NCBI GenBank assembly: GCA_946480705.1
Contig: CAMLLF010000121.1
Coordinates: 1 to 8,864 of the forward strand
Origin: an uncultured Lysobacteraceae bacterium
GTDB lineage: Bacteria; Pseudomonadota; Gammaproteobacteria; Xanthomonadales; Rhodanobacteraceae
Reading direction: 5' to 3'
DNA: 8,864 nt
Shown: positions 1 through 7,313 of the stretch, in pieces
Numbering within the stretch: the stretch's first letter is position 1
Layout of the letters: every line of letters begins with the position of its first letter
Program-made: the position numbers and the translations under genes
Notes under the pieces: model-generated
Databases searched by the model: none
Seen by the model: only the letters and a program-made list of their open reading frames with translations
Told to the model about the DNA's origin: nothing

Positions 1-618
1 CACGCCGCCGCCGCCGATCGACGTCCAGACCGTGCGGTCGGACGCTTCGCGCCATTCGCGCTGCTGCTCGTCCTGACGACGCTGCTCGGCGCTCTCGATC
101 TCGCGCACGAGCGCGCGGATGCGGTCCATCGTGACGCGTCCGCGATCGGTCGCAAACAGCGCGAGCGCCGCGCTGCCGTCGCCGTTCTGCCGCAACCGGA
201 TCGATTCTTCGAGCTCTGAAAATTTTTCCGCAATGAGTTGGCGCAGCGCGTCGAAGCGGCGTTGCTGCTCCTCGTCACCGGAAATCAAGGCCTGCAGCTG
301 CTGCTGCACGGCCGCGACATCGCTTTTTGCCGCGGTGAACGGTTCGAGATAGCGGCCTTCGCCGCTGATGAGGTAACCGCGCTGGCCACTCTCGGCATCC
401 TTCATGGCCGACAGGGCGTCGCCGAGGCCGACGAGAATCGACGACGAACGCTGCACGCGAGCCGCGCTGGTCGTGCGATTTACCAGAGCCTGCCAGGAGA
501 ACCATGCAATGAGCCCGACGGCGAACAGGGCGAGCGCAAAGCCGATGGCGGCTTTCGGAGGCAGGAATCCGAGCGCGCGCAGGTTGCGCTGATCGTCCGC
601 CGCAATCGAATCGGGCAT
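1..618 (-). CDS. CHASE3-domain membrane sensor protein, N-terminal part (runs off left edge)
   Basis: The frame is open from ATG at 618 to the window edge (206 codons, no stop), so only the N-terminus is seen. Residues 1-21 are a short cytoplasmic tail. Residues about 22-45 form a membrane helix (AAIGFALALFAVGLIAWFSW). Residues about 46-190 match the extracytoplasmic CHASE3 domain, with its signature DAESGQRGYLISG at 74-86 followed by RYLEPF, and long amphipathic helices rich in Gln, Glu and Arg. A hydrophobic stretch begins at the edge (VWTSIGGGGV), as expected for the second membrane helix. In this family CHASE3 precedes a histidine kinase, GGDEF or methyl-accepting module; a sensor histidine kinase is most likely, but the output domain is outside the window. 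The ribosome site is modest (AGGT, 8 nt before ATG). Family call is firm; output type is inference. Confidence 0.85.
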   Translation of the reverse strand, partial: MPDSIAADDQRNLRALGFLPPKAAIGFALALFAVGLIAWFSWQALVNRTTSAARVQRSSSILVGLGDALSAMKDAESGQRGYLISGEGRYLEPFTAAKSDVAAVQQQLQALISGDEEQQRRFDALRQLIAEKFSELEESIRLRQNGDGSAALALFATDRGRVTMDRIRALVREIESAEQRRQDEQQREWREASDRTVWTSIGGGGV

Positions 619-866
619 GCAAAGACCTGTTGGCTGATGGGCGCGAGAACTGAGCGGGGATACTGCCGCATGGCAGAGCCCGCTGTCGCCCTCTGAACAC
701 ACGCTCGACGGCGCGCGCGATGATCACGCGGGCCTCGACCCCTGCGGACGACGTGCGCCCACCTGCGAAAAATCCACATATCCATATCGGCGTGAGCGCC
801 GCGTGACGGACGAGCACGCCGCACGGCGGGCGTTTCGCCCGCCCGCCGTGCCGCGGGTTCAACGGC
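619..866. other. Intergenic region between the KGG gene and the CHASE3 sensor
   Basis: This stretch follows the stop of the minus-strand KGG gene and precedes the start of the minus-strand sensor gene, so it should hold the sensor's promoter. No reading frame here looks real. A small AT-rich patch at about 768-787 and a short inverted repeat CTGCC-GCAT-GGCAG (663-676) are visible, plus the strong hairpin listed separately. No convincing -35/-10 or -24/-12 pair was recognised for the sensor. Confidence 0.6.
821..851 (-). terminator. Strong GC hairpin after the KGG gene, probable transcription stop
   Basis: Perfect 12-bp inverted repeat: GCACGGCGGGCG (821-832), 7-nt loop TTTCGCC, CGCCCGCCGTGC (840-851). 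It begins 15 nt after the stop codon of the minus-strand KGG gene. There is no T-tract on either strand after the stem, so it is not a canonical intrinsic terminator. It may act as a weak or Rho-assisted terminator or protect the mRNA 3' end. Position and stem are seen; function is inferred. Confidence 0.5.
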
Positions 867-1340
867 TTAGAAGTCGCGCCGGCCCGGCGCGCCGAAGGCG
901 TTGCCGCCGTTGTCGCGGCGCTCGCTGCCGGAGCTGCGTGCGTTCGAGTTGCCGGAAGTGCTACCCGAGCTGCCGCGCGGGGTCTCGTCCTCGGTGCTCT
1001 CGCCGCGTGCGGCCGCGGCGGCCTTGCGGTGCGCGCTGCCGCGCGCCTCGCCGCCGCGACGGCCGATGGCCGCCATGTGTTCGCGATTCTGGCTGACCGC
1101 TTCGCCGCCCTTGCGGCCGGCTTCGCGCGCCTCTTCGGAAGTGAATTCGTGCGCCGTGCCGCGCGCGTGCGCCGCCCGACCGCCTTCGCTGGCGATCGCG
1201 CGCTGCCGTGCTTCGTCCATCGAGGCGAAGCCGCGCCGGCTCGTGCCGCTGCTCTCCGCCCGGCGGCCGGCCGGAGTCTGGCGGTCGTCGCCGCCGGTCT
1301 GCGCCGAGTCTTCGGGTTTGCGCTGGTCGTTCGGGTTCAT
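867..1340 (-). CDS. KGG-repeat (stress-induced, Con-10/YciG-like) hydrophilic protein
   Basis: A 157-residue, very hydrophilic protein without membrane segments. Its centre (about 36-102) carries three Gly-Gly repeat units of the KGG/'stress-induced bacterial acidophilic repeat' type: SEGG at 51-54, RKGG at 76-79 and RRGG at 94-97, each preceded by an acidic or Ala-rich helix. The motif RGFASMDEARQRAIASEGG is typical of the family. The flanks (1-35, 103-157) are low-complexity Ser/Gly/Arg/Asn, probably disordered. Family members (YciG of enterobacteria, Con-10 of fungi) are induced in stationary phase, desiccation or general stress; the molecular activity is unknown. The start at 1340 is preferred over the in-frame ATG at 1352 because GGAGAG lies 4 nt before it and the upstream ATG overlaps that site. 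A sigma-54-type promoter lies upstream at 1436-1450. Confidence 0.88.
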   Translation of the reverse strand: MNPNDQRKPEDSAQTGGDDRQTPAGRRAESSGTSRRGFASMDEARQRAIASEGGRAAHARGTAHEFTSEEAREAGRKGGEAVSQNREHMAAIGRRGGEARGSAHRKAAAAARGESTEDETPRGSSGSTSGNSNARSSGSERRDNGGNAFGAPGRRDF

Positions 1341-1344
1341 TGCT

Positions 1345-1350
1345 CTCTCC
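1345..1350 (-). promoter_or_regulatory. Ribosome binding site that fixes the KGG gene start
   Basis: On the minus strand GGAGAG is followed by AGCA and then ATG at 1340. The alternative ATG at 1352 immediately precedes this site and has no ribosome site of its own as good as this. Confidence 0.75.
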
Positions 1351-1435
1351 ATTGATGGCCGTGGTCTCTCGCTGCGGCCGCCCTGCTCGTGTTCGCGAAA
1401 CCGGGCCGATATGTCGGGGCGGCAACGGAGCTACC

Positions 1436-1450
1436 GCAATGACCGTGCCA
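1436..1450 (-). promoter_or_regulatory. Sigma-54 (RpoN) -24/-12 promoter of the KGG gene
   Basis: The minus strand reads TGGCACGGTCATTGC from 1450 to 1436. This is the full TGGCACG -24 element and TTGC -12 element, with the required 10 bp between the invariant GG and GC. The following base is G rather than the usual A/T. It faces the KGG gene; the predicted transcript start is near 1424, leaving a leader of about 84 nt. Motif match is seen; use by RpoN is inferred. Sigma-54 promoters need an enhancer-binding activator; a palindrome at 1514-1532 is a candidate site. Confidence 0.68.
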
Positions 1451-1513
1451 GCCGCACTCAGCAGCGACCACGCGTTCAGTCATCGCCGGCGCCGCTTGCT
1501 GCAGCGCACCAAA

Positions 1514-1532
1514 CGCGGAAATTGTTTCCGCG
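1514..1532. promoter_or_regulatory. Perfect 19-bp palindrome, candidate enhancer/operator site
   Basis: CGCGGAAA-TTG-TTTCCGCG: two perfect 8-bp arms around a 3-nt centre. It is centred about 99 bp upstream of the predicted start of the sigma-54-type KGG promoter, the distance at which activator dimers of the NtrC family commonly bind. It could instead be an operator of an unrelated dimeric regulator. No T-tract follows, so a terminator is unlikely. Confidence 0.45.
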
Positions 1533-1782
1533 GGCCGGCAGAAAATGCGCGCTGCCGTGTGCCGGCGGCGTGAAGCACGAGCTCGCTTTGGCGCGAGCGG
1601 GCGGCGGCGACGCGGCCGTCGGCCGCGGGAACGGGGAATCGGGACGGTGCAGCGTACGGTGGCGCGCATCCCGCACGGGAAACGAAGAAGCGACCGCGAC
1701 AGATTGAGAGGTTGGGCCTCGAGGCGGCAGATTGTTGCTTCAGTGCGCAACAGCGCCTCGCTGATCGACGTCGACGAACACT

Positions 1783-1890
1783 GATCACTTTATGAATTCG
1801 TATCTTTATACCTATTTATTCAATACTCGTTCGTCCGTACGCACGGTAACGTTTGAAAACCGTGAAATTTTTTCACTGTCGTTTTCGCGG
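1783..1890 (+). promoter_or_regulatory. AT-rich leader/promoter region of the response regulator gene
   Basis: Base composition falls sharply from the surrounding GC-rich DNA (runs such as CTTTATACCTATTTATT at 1804-1820). This is where a promoter is expected upstream of a start at 1924. Several loose -10-like TTTATA/TATTTA sequences exist, but no -35/-10 pair stands out, so exact boxes are not assigned. If translated from ATG at 1792 the region gives rare codons and a Tyr/Phe/Ser-rich tail unlike the rest of the protein. Confidence 0.4.
1855..1886. promoter_or_regulatory. Nested inverted repeat upstream of the response regulator
   Basis: Inner palindrome GTGAAA-TTT-TTTCAC (1862-1876) is flanked by outer arms GAAAAC (1855-1860) and GTTTTC (1881-1886), with an asymmetric 1/4-nt offset. 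The inner core GAAATTTTTTC matches the core GAAATTGTTTC of the palindrome at 1514-1532 at 10 of 11 positions. It sits 38 nt before the preferred start at 1924 and could be an operator (for example for autoregulation) or a leader hairpin. Function is inference. Confidence 0.4.
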
Positions 1891-1923
1891 ATCCGCACTT
1901 ACCATCGCGGGCTCGTACGTTCG

Positions 1924-3240
<1,317 letters not shown>

Positions 3241-3319
3241 GGACGAACCACCGCGCCCGCTTGACTCGGCCCCGGATTCGCCCGCAGATGCGGCATTCCT
3301 GCCGCCCTGCCGCCGCGCG

Positions 3320-3943
3320 ATGGATTTCGAACCGCCCTACCCGTTCACCTCGACGAGCAGCGTCGCGCGCGCCTATCTCTACGTGCTGCCCTGCCAGGGC
3401 GAGGATTGGCTGAAGCTCGGCTTTTCGCGCGATCCGCTCGCACGCATGCAGCAGCTGCATCCGCGCTTCTTCGAGTTCTTCGATACCGACCTCGCTTTCG
3501 CGGTCGAGACCGAAACCGTGCGCGACGCGCGCGCGCTGGAGACACGGTTCGGCCGCGCGCTGCGGACGCACGCGGCGCCGGCGCCGCTGACCGTGTCGCC
3601 CGCGGCCGGCGGCAGCACCGAGTGGTACCGCGGCGCCTACGCGCACCTCGCCGCCGCCGCGGACGCGCTCGGGCTCGAAGGCTATCCGCTGCACCGCCCG
3701 CTGCGGCCCTGGATGACCGCGCGGCTCGAAGCCGGCGCGGAACTGCTCTACGCCTGGACCGCGCTGCTGTCGCCCGACGAACTCGGCGCGCGCGGCGCCG
3801 CGAGCCGTGCGACCGTAGCGCAGCGCCGCGTCGCCGACGTGCTCGACGCCTACCGCGCCGCCGGCATCGGCCTCGCCCACCGGCTGCCGGCGGGCGTGCT
3901 CGACTGGCACGACGCCGCGAGCCTGTACGGACCGCGAACCTGA
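3320..3943 (+). CDS. GIY-YIG/T5orf172-like domain protein
   Basis: A 207-residue soluble protein with no signal peptide. The N-terminal half resembles the GIY-YIG superfamily as seen in T5orf172-type domains: YLYVLPC (19-25) stands at the first strand, LKLGFSRDPLARMQQLHPR (31-49) at the 'YIG' strand and the helix carrying a conserved Arg (Arg42), with Glu74 in ARALETRF a candidate metal ligand and STEWYRG (99-105) a conserved block. The C-terminal half (about 106-207) is Ala/Leu-rich, helical and unassigned. GIY-YIG domains are usually nucleases, but the GIY and YIG signatures are degenerate here (LYV and KLG), so activity cannot be assumed. It lies 79 bp after the regulator and 72 bp before ligD, all on one strand, suggesting co-transcription. 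No ribosome site is clear at the ATG. The reading frame is firm; the family call is moderate. Confidence 0.7.
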   Translation: MDFEPPYPFTSTSSVARAYLYVLPCQGEDWLKLGFSRDPLARMQQLHPRFFEFFDTDLAFAVETETVRDARALETRFGRALRTHAAPAPLTVSPAAGGSTEWYRGAYAHLAAAADALGLEGYPLHRPLRPWMTARLEAGAELLYAWTALLSPDELGARGAASRATVAQRRVADVLDAYRAAGIGLAHRLPAGVLDWHDAASLYGPRT

Positions 3944-4006
3944 CCGGCGACTCCGGCAAGCGAATTGCAGCGGCTCGCCGTGACGCGTCCGCGCACACCG
4001 AGCAAC

Positions 4007-4010
4007 GGAG
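4007..4010 (+). promoter_or_regulatory. Ribosome binding site that fixes the ligD start
   Basis: GGAG lies 5 nt before ATG 4016. An in-frame ATG at 3965 would add 17 residues (MQRLAVTRPRTPSNGAA) with no similarity to LigD N-termini, so 4016 is preferred. Confidence 0.75.
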
Positions 4011-4015
4011 CTGCC

Positions 4016-6583
4016 ATGAGTCTCGCCGCGTACCGGAAAAAACGGAATTTCTCGCGCACGCGGGAACCCGCGCCCGACGACGCGGCGACGCACGACGCGC
4101 GCAGCCTGTTCGTCGTGCAGCTGCATCATGCGCGGCGCCGCCACTACGATTTCCGCCTGCAGGTCGGCGACACGCTCAAGAGCTGGGCCGTGCCCAAGGG
4201 TCCGAGCTTCGATCCCGAGGTCAAGCGCCTCGCTGCCGAGGTCGAGGATCATCCGCTGGCCTACGCCGAGTTCGAAGGCGAGATCCCGCACGGCGAGTAC
4301 GGCGGCGGCCACGTCGCGCAGTTCGATCGCGGCGTCTGGAGCAGCGACGGCGACGTCGCGCAGCAGCTGCGCAAGGGGCATCTGCGCTTCGAACTGTTCG
4401 GCAACCGGCTCAAGGGCAGCTGGCACCTCGTCCGCACGCGCCGCGGCCGCGGCAAGCAGCACGACTGGCTGCTGATCAAGGACGACGACGCCTACGCCGG
4501 CCCGACCGAAGCCGACGACCTGCTCGCAGGCGTCACACCGCCGCCGGAGCGCGCATCGACGAAGCGCACCACAACCAAGCGCGCCGCGACGAAGCGCGCT
4601 GCGACGAAGTCGGCCGCACCGGCGCCGCGCGCGCGCGGCGGACGGCGTATCGATTGGGAAAAGCGTGCATCGGCGCTGCCGGGCGCGCGCCGCGCGCGGC
4701 TGCGTGACGCGGCGTTCGCGCCGCAGCTTGCGCAGCTCGCCGCGCAGATTCCCCCGGGCGACGGCTGGCTGCACGAACTCAAGTGGGACGGCTATCGTCT
4801 GGTCGCGCTGCTGCGCGGCGGCAAGGCGCGGCTCTGGTCGCGCAATGCGATCGAATGGACGGACAAGCTGCCCGACATCGTCGCGGCGCTGGAACGCCTG
4901 CGCGTCGACGACGCCGCGCTCGACGGCGAACTCATCGCCGGCGGCGGCGCGCATCACGACTTCAGCCTGCTGCAGTCCACGCTCGCCGGCGACGCCCAGG
5001 CGAGCCTCACGTACGTGCTGTTCGATCTCGTGCATCTGTCCGGATTCGATCTGCATGCCACACCGCTGCACGTCCGCAAGACGCTGCTCGCGGAACTGCT
5101 GAAGCAGCCGCCCGGGCATCTCGCGTACAGCTCGCATATCGAGGGCGACGGCGCCGCAGCCTTCGAACTCGCGACGAGCCGCGACTTCGAAGGCACGATC
5201 GCCAAGCGCGCCGATTCGCCGTATCGCGGAGGCCGCAGCGACGACTGGCGCAAGATCAAGCGCGCGCACAGCGACGAATATGCCGTCGTCGGATTCACCG
5301 CGCCGCGCGGCAGCCGCAGCGGCTTCGGATCGCTGCTGCTCGCGCGTCATGTCGACGGCGCGTGGCGCTTCGCCGGGCGCGTCGGTTCCGGCTTCGACGA
5401 CGCGCAGATGCGCCACGTCGCCGAGCTGCTGCCGGCCCGCACGAGCACCACGCCGAGCGTGCCGGTCGACGCGATCGACACCGACCTGCGCACGGCACGC
5501 TGGTTCGCGCCGGCGTTCGTCGTCGAAGTCTTCAGCCGCGGCGAAGGCCGGCAGGGCCTGCTGCGCCAACCCTCGCTCAAGGCCATCCGCATGGACAAGA
5601 TCGTAGCCGACCTCGCCGGTTCGCGCCGCCGTTCCGCGACCGAGAACAGGACCGCCGCGAAGGAATCGCCGCGCCGCCGGCGTTCGCGCGATGCTGACAC
5701 TCATGCCGGCAACGATGCCGGCGACATCGCGATCACGCATCCGGAACGGCTCGTGTTTCCCGAGGACGACATCCGCAAGCAGGACGTCGTCGACTATTAC
5801 CGCGCCGTCGCACCGTGGCTGCTGCGCGAGATCGCGGGCCGGCCGCTGTCGATCGTGCGCTGTCCCGACGGCATCGCACAGGCCTGTTTCTTCCAGAAAC
5901 ATCGCACCGCCGGCATCAAGCATGTCGATCGCGTGCGGCTCAAGGAGGAATCCGGCGCGACGCGCGACTATCTCGTCGTCAACGACGAACGCCAGCTGCT
6001 CGAACTCGTGCAGTTCAACGCGCTCGAATTCCACCCCTGGGGTTCGCACGCCGCGAACCCCGACCGCGCCGACCGGCTCGTGTTCGATCTCGATCCCGGG
6101 CCGGGCGTGAGCTGGAGCGACATCAAGCGCGCGGCGCGCGACCTGCGCGATCTGCTTGCGCAGACCGCGCTGGAATCGTTTCTGCGCACCTCGGGCGGCA
6201 AGGGCCTGCACGTCGTCGTGCCGCTGAATCCCGGCTGCGACTGGGATCTCGTCAAGCGCTTCGCGCAGGGCTTCGCACGCAGCCTCGCCGAGCAGCAGCC
6301 CGATCGCTTCGTCGCCGTCATGACCAAGTCCAAACGCAACGGGCTCATCTTCGTCGACTACCTGCGCAACGGCCGCGGCGCGACCAGCGTCGCCTCGTAC
6401 TCGCTGCGCGCGCGCGCCGGCGCGCCGGTGGCCATGCCGATCGACTGGAGCGAACTCGCGCGGCTCACGAGTCCGGCCGCGTTCGACCTGCATTCCGCAC
6501 GACGCCGCCTTGCACGACGCAAGCACGATCCCTGGGACGGCATCGAGACGCTGAAGCAGAACCTGTCGCGCTGGGCGCACTAG
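4016..6583 (+). CDS. ligD: ATP-dependent DNA ligase D (phosphoesterase-ligase-polymerase)
   Basis: 855 residues, full length for the Pseudomonas-type LigD, the end-processing and sealing enzyme of bacterial non-homologous end joining (partner: Ku). Domain 1, 3'-phosphoesterase (about 5-160): His37, His43, Asp45 and Arg47 in HHARRRHYDFRL, plus His79 and Tyr83 in DHPLAYAEFEG, match the known metal and catalytic residues. A Lys/Thr/Ala-rich linker follows (about 180-212). Domain 2, ligase (about 220-535): nucleotidyl-acceptor Lys256 in ELKWDGYR, then FEGTIAKR (391-398) and WRKIKR (411-416), with the OB-fold part to about 530. Domain 3, primase-polymerase (about 570-845): DLDPG (Asp691, Asp693), SGGKGLH (726-732) and FVDYLRN (Asp781). 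All catalytic residues look intact. No Ku gene is in the window. The gene sits with stress-type genes; a 106-bp gap separates it from the next gene. Confidence 0.97.
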   Translation: MSLAAYRKKRNFSRTREPAPDDAATHDARSLFVVQLHHARRRHYDFRLQVGDTLKSWAVPKGPSFDPEVKRLAAEVEDHPLAYAEFEGEIPHGEYGGGHVAQFDRGVWSSDGDVAQQLRKGHLRFELFGNRLKGSWHLVRTRRGRGKQHDWLLIKDDDAYAGPTEADDLLAGVTPPPERASTKRTTTKRAATKRAATKSAAPAPRARGGRRIDWEKRASALPGARRARLRDAAFAPQLAQLAAQIPPGDGWLHELKWDGYRLVALLRGGKARLWSRNAIEWTDKLPDIVAALERLRVDDAALDGELIAGGGAHHDFSLLQSTLAGDAQASLTYVLFDLVHLSGFDLHATPLHVRKTLLAELLKQPPGHLAYSSHIEGDGAAAFELATSRDFEGTIAKRADSPYRGGRSDDWRKIKRAHSDEYAVVGFTAPRGSRSGFGSLLLARHVDGAWRFAGRVGSGFDDAQMRHVAELLPARTSTTPSVPVDAIDTDLRTARWFAPAFVVEVFSRGEGRQGLLRQPSLKAIRMDKIVADLAGSRRRSATENRTAAKESPRRRRSRDADTHAGNDAGDIAITHPERLVFPEDDIRKQDVVDYYRAVAPWLLREIAGRPLSIVRCPDGIAQACFFQKHRTAGIKHVDRVRLKEESGATRDYLVVNDERQLLELVQFNALEFHPWGSHAANPDRADRLVFDLDPGPGVSWSDIKRAARDLRDLLAQTALESFLRTSGGKGLHVVVPLNPGCDWDLVKRFAQGFARSLAEQQPDRFVAVMTKSKRNGLIFVDYLRNGRGATSVASYSLRARAGAPVAMPIDWSELARLTSPAAFDLHSARRRLARRKHDPWDGIETLKQNLSRWAH

Positions 6584-6619
6584 CGCGATTGCGGCGGACG
6601 CGGCCGGACCGAGGCGCGT

Positions 6620-6635
6620 TGGCATATCGCTTGCT
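6620..6635 (+). promoter_or_regulatory. Candidate sigma-54 (RpoN) promoter for the DUF4142-BON genes
   Basis: TGGCATATCGCTTGCT: the -24 core TGGCA and -12 core TTGCT, with exactly 10 bp between GG (6621-6622) and GC (6633-6634), preceded by T as in the consensus. The sixth and seventh -24 bases deviate (TA instead of CG). The predicted start is near 6646, giving a 44-nt leader to the ATG at 6690. It lies in the 106-bp gap after ligD. Match is seen; function is inferred. It is weaker than the KGG promoter. Confidence 0.52.
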
Positions 6636-6689
6636 GCCGCAAACGTCGCGCGCCAGCGCATCCCTGAACCGCGACAGCCGGAGGTCGCC

Positions 6690-7265
6690 ATGATCGTCAC
6701 GAACTATCTGTCCGCATTTGCTACGGGCATCGCGCTCGCCGTCGTCGGCGTAGCGACCGCGCAGAATCCCCCGACGCCCGCGCCGGAGAAGACGGCCGCC
6801 ACGCCGGCGCCGCAGCCCGCGGCCGGCGATGCGGCCGCGCTGAGCACGCTGCGCGCGGTCAACAAGCACGAGATCGCCGCCGCCGAGCTCGCCCAGTCCA
6901 AGAAAGTCGATGCCGCGACGATGGACTACGCCAAGATGCTGCAGAAGGACCACACGGCAAATCTGGAAAAAGTGGAATCCATCAGCAAGCTCACGAAGAC
7001 ACCGCTCGCCGAGAGTCCCGACGTGAAGACGCTCGAGGAGAAGAAGAAGGCCGAACGCGACACGCTCGCGAAGCTCGACGGCACGTCGTTCCAGACGGCA
7101 TATCTCGACGCGATGATCGCCGGGCATGCCGACGTGCTGAGCCAGCTCGACACCAAGCTCCTGCCCGGCGCGACCGACGCCGCCGTGCAGCAGCATCTGC
7201 GCGCGACGCGCGAAAGCGTGAACCGCCATCTGACCAAGGCCAAGGAACTGCGCGGCAAGCAGTGA
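6690..7265 (+). CDS. Secreted DUF4142 (ferritin-like fold) protein
   Basis: 191 residues. A signal peptide occupies about 1-24 (MIVTNYLSAFATGIALAVVGVATA, cut likely before Gln25), followed by a Pro/Ala linker (25-48) suggesting an exported, periplasmic protein. Residues about 50-188 match DUF4142: a long helical bundle with AVNKHEIAAAELA, MDYAKMLQKDHTANL (78-92), TAYLDAMIAGHADVL (136-150) and a final His-containing helix (VNRHL). Histidines 60, 88, 146 and 180 fall at family-typical places, but metal binding is not established for the family. The ribosome site GGAGGT is 4 nt before ATG, so the start is firm. A candidate sigma-54 promoter lies upstream at 6620-6635. The BON gene follows 48 bp later on the same strand, probably in one transcript. 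The family occurs widely in soil and plant-associated Proteobacteria and is often stress-associated; the biochemical role is unknown. Confidence 0.9.
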   Translation: MIVTNYLSAFATGIALAVVGVATAQNPPTPAPEKTAATPAPQPAAGDAAALSTLRAVNKHEIAAAELAQSKKVDAATMDYAKMLQKDHTANLEKVESISKLTKTPLAESPDVKTLEEKKKAERDTLAKLDGTSFQTAYLDAMIAGHADVLSQLDTKLLPGATDAAVQQHLRATRESVNRHLTKAKELRGKQ

Positions 7266-7303
7266 CGCGTCTTGCCCCTTGCGAAGCTTGGCCCATTGCC
7301 CAC

Positions 7304-7308
7304 GGAGA
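7304..7308 (+). promoter_or_regulatory. Ribosome binding site that fixes the BON gene start
   Basis: GGAGA lies 5 nt before ATG 7314. The in-frame ATG at 7272 would add 14 residues (MPLAKLGPLPTENR) and is only 6 bp after the upstream stop without a comparable site, so 7314 is preferred. Confidence 0.75.
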
Positions 7309-7313
7309 ACCGC

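Larger units (their letters stand above)
1341..1923. other. Divergent intergenic region between KGG gene and response regulator
   Basis: About 580 bp separate the start of the KGG gene (minus) from the preferred start of the response regulator (plus). It contains the sigma-54 promoter at 1436-1450, a perfect palindrome at 1514-1532, and an AT-rich tract (about 1783-1890) with a nested inverted repeat at 1855-1886. The middle part (about 1535-1730) is GC-rich without recognisable features. Frames across the region give Arg/Ala/Pro-rich junk and no credible gene. Confidence 0.6.

Noticed and set aside
218..228. GAAAATTTTTC, similar to the GAAATTNTTTC palindrome core
   Set aside because: It is inside the CHASE3 coding sequence (Lys-Phe codons), lacks extended arms and differs in the core, so it is not counted as a third site.
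1439..1573. Small plus-strand frame of 44 codons (starting MTVPAALSSDHAF) with GGAG 8 nt before its ATG
   Set aside because: It overlaps the sigma-54 motif and the palindrome, is Arg-rich without a family pattern, and its ribosome site is spaced long; likely chance.
3887..3920. TGGCACG near the end of the GIY-YIG-like gene, a possible ligD sigma-54 promoter
   Set aside because: The position of the -12 element reads CGCG instead of TTGC, so the motif is incomplete.
4002..4016. A second minus-strand TGGCA-N6-TTGC arrangement with sigma-54 spacing
   Set aside because: It coincides with the ligD ribosome site and start codon, points antisense into the GIY-YIG-like gene, and has no gene to serve; it shows that the shorter core can occur by chance.
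6509..6523. CTTGC-ACGAC-GCAAG inverted repeat about 130 bp upstream of the second sigma-54-like promoter
   Set aside because: Only 5-bp arms, inside the ligD coding sequence with Arg/Ala codons, and unlike the palindromes at 1514-1532; not supported as an enhancer site.
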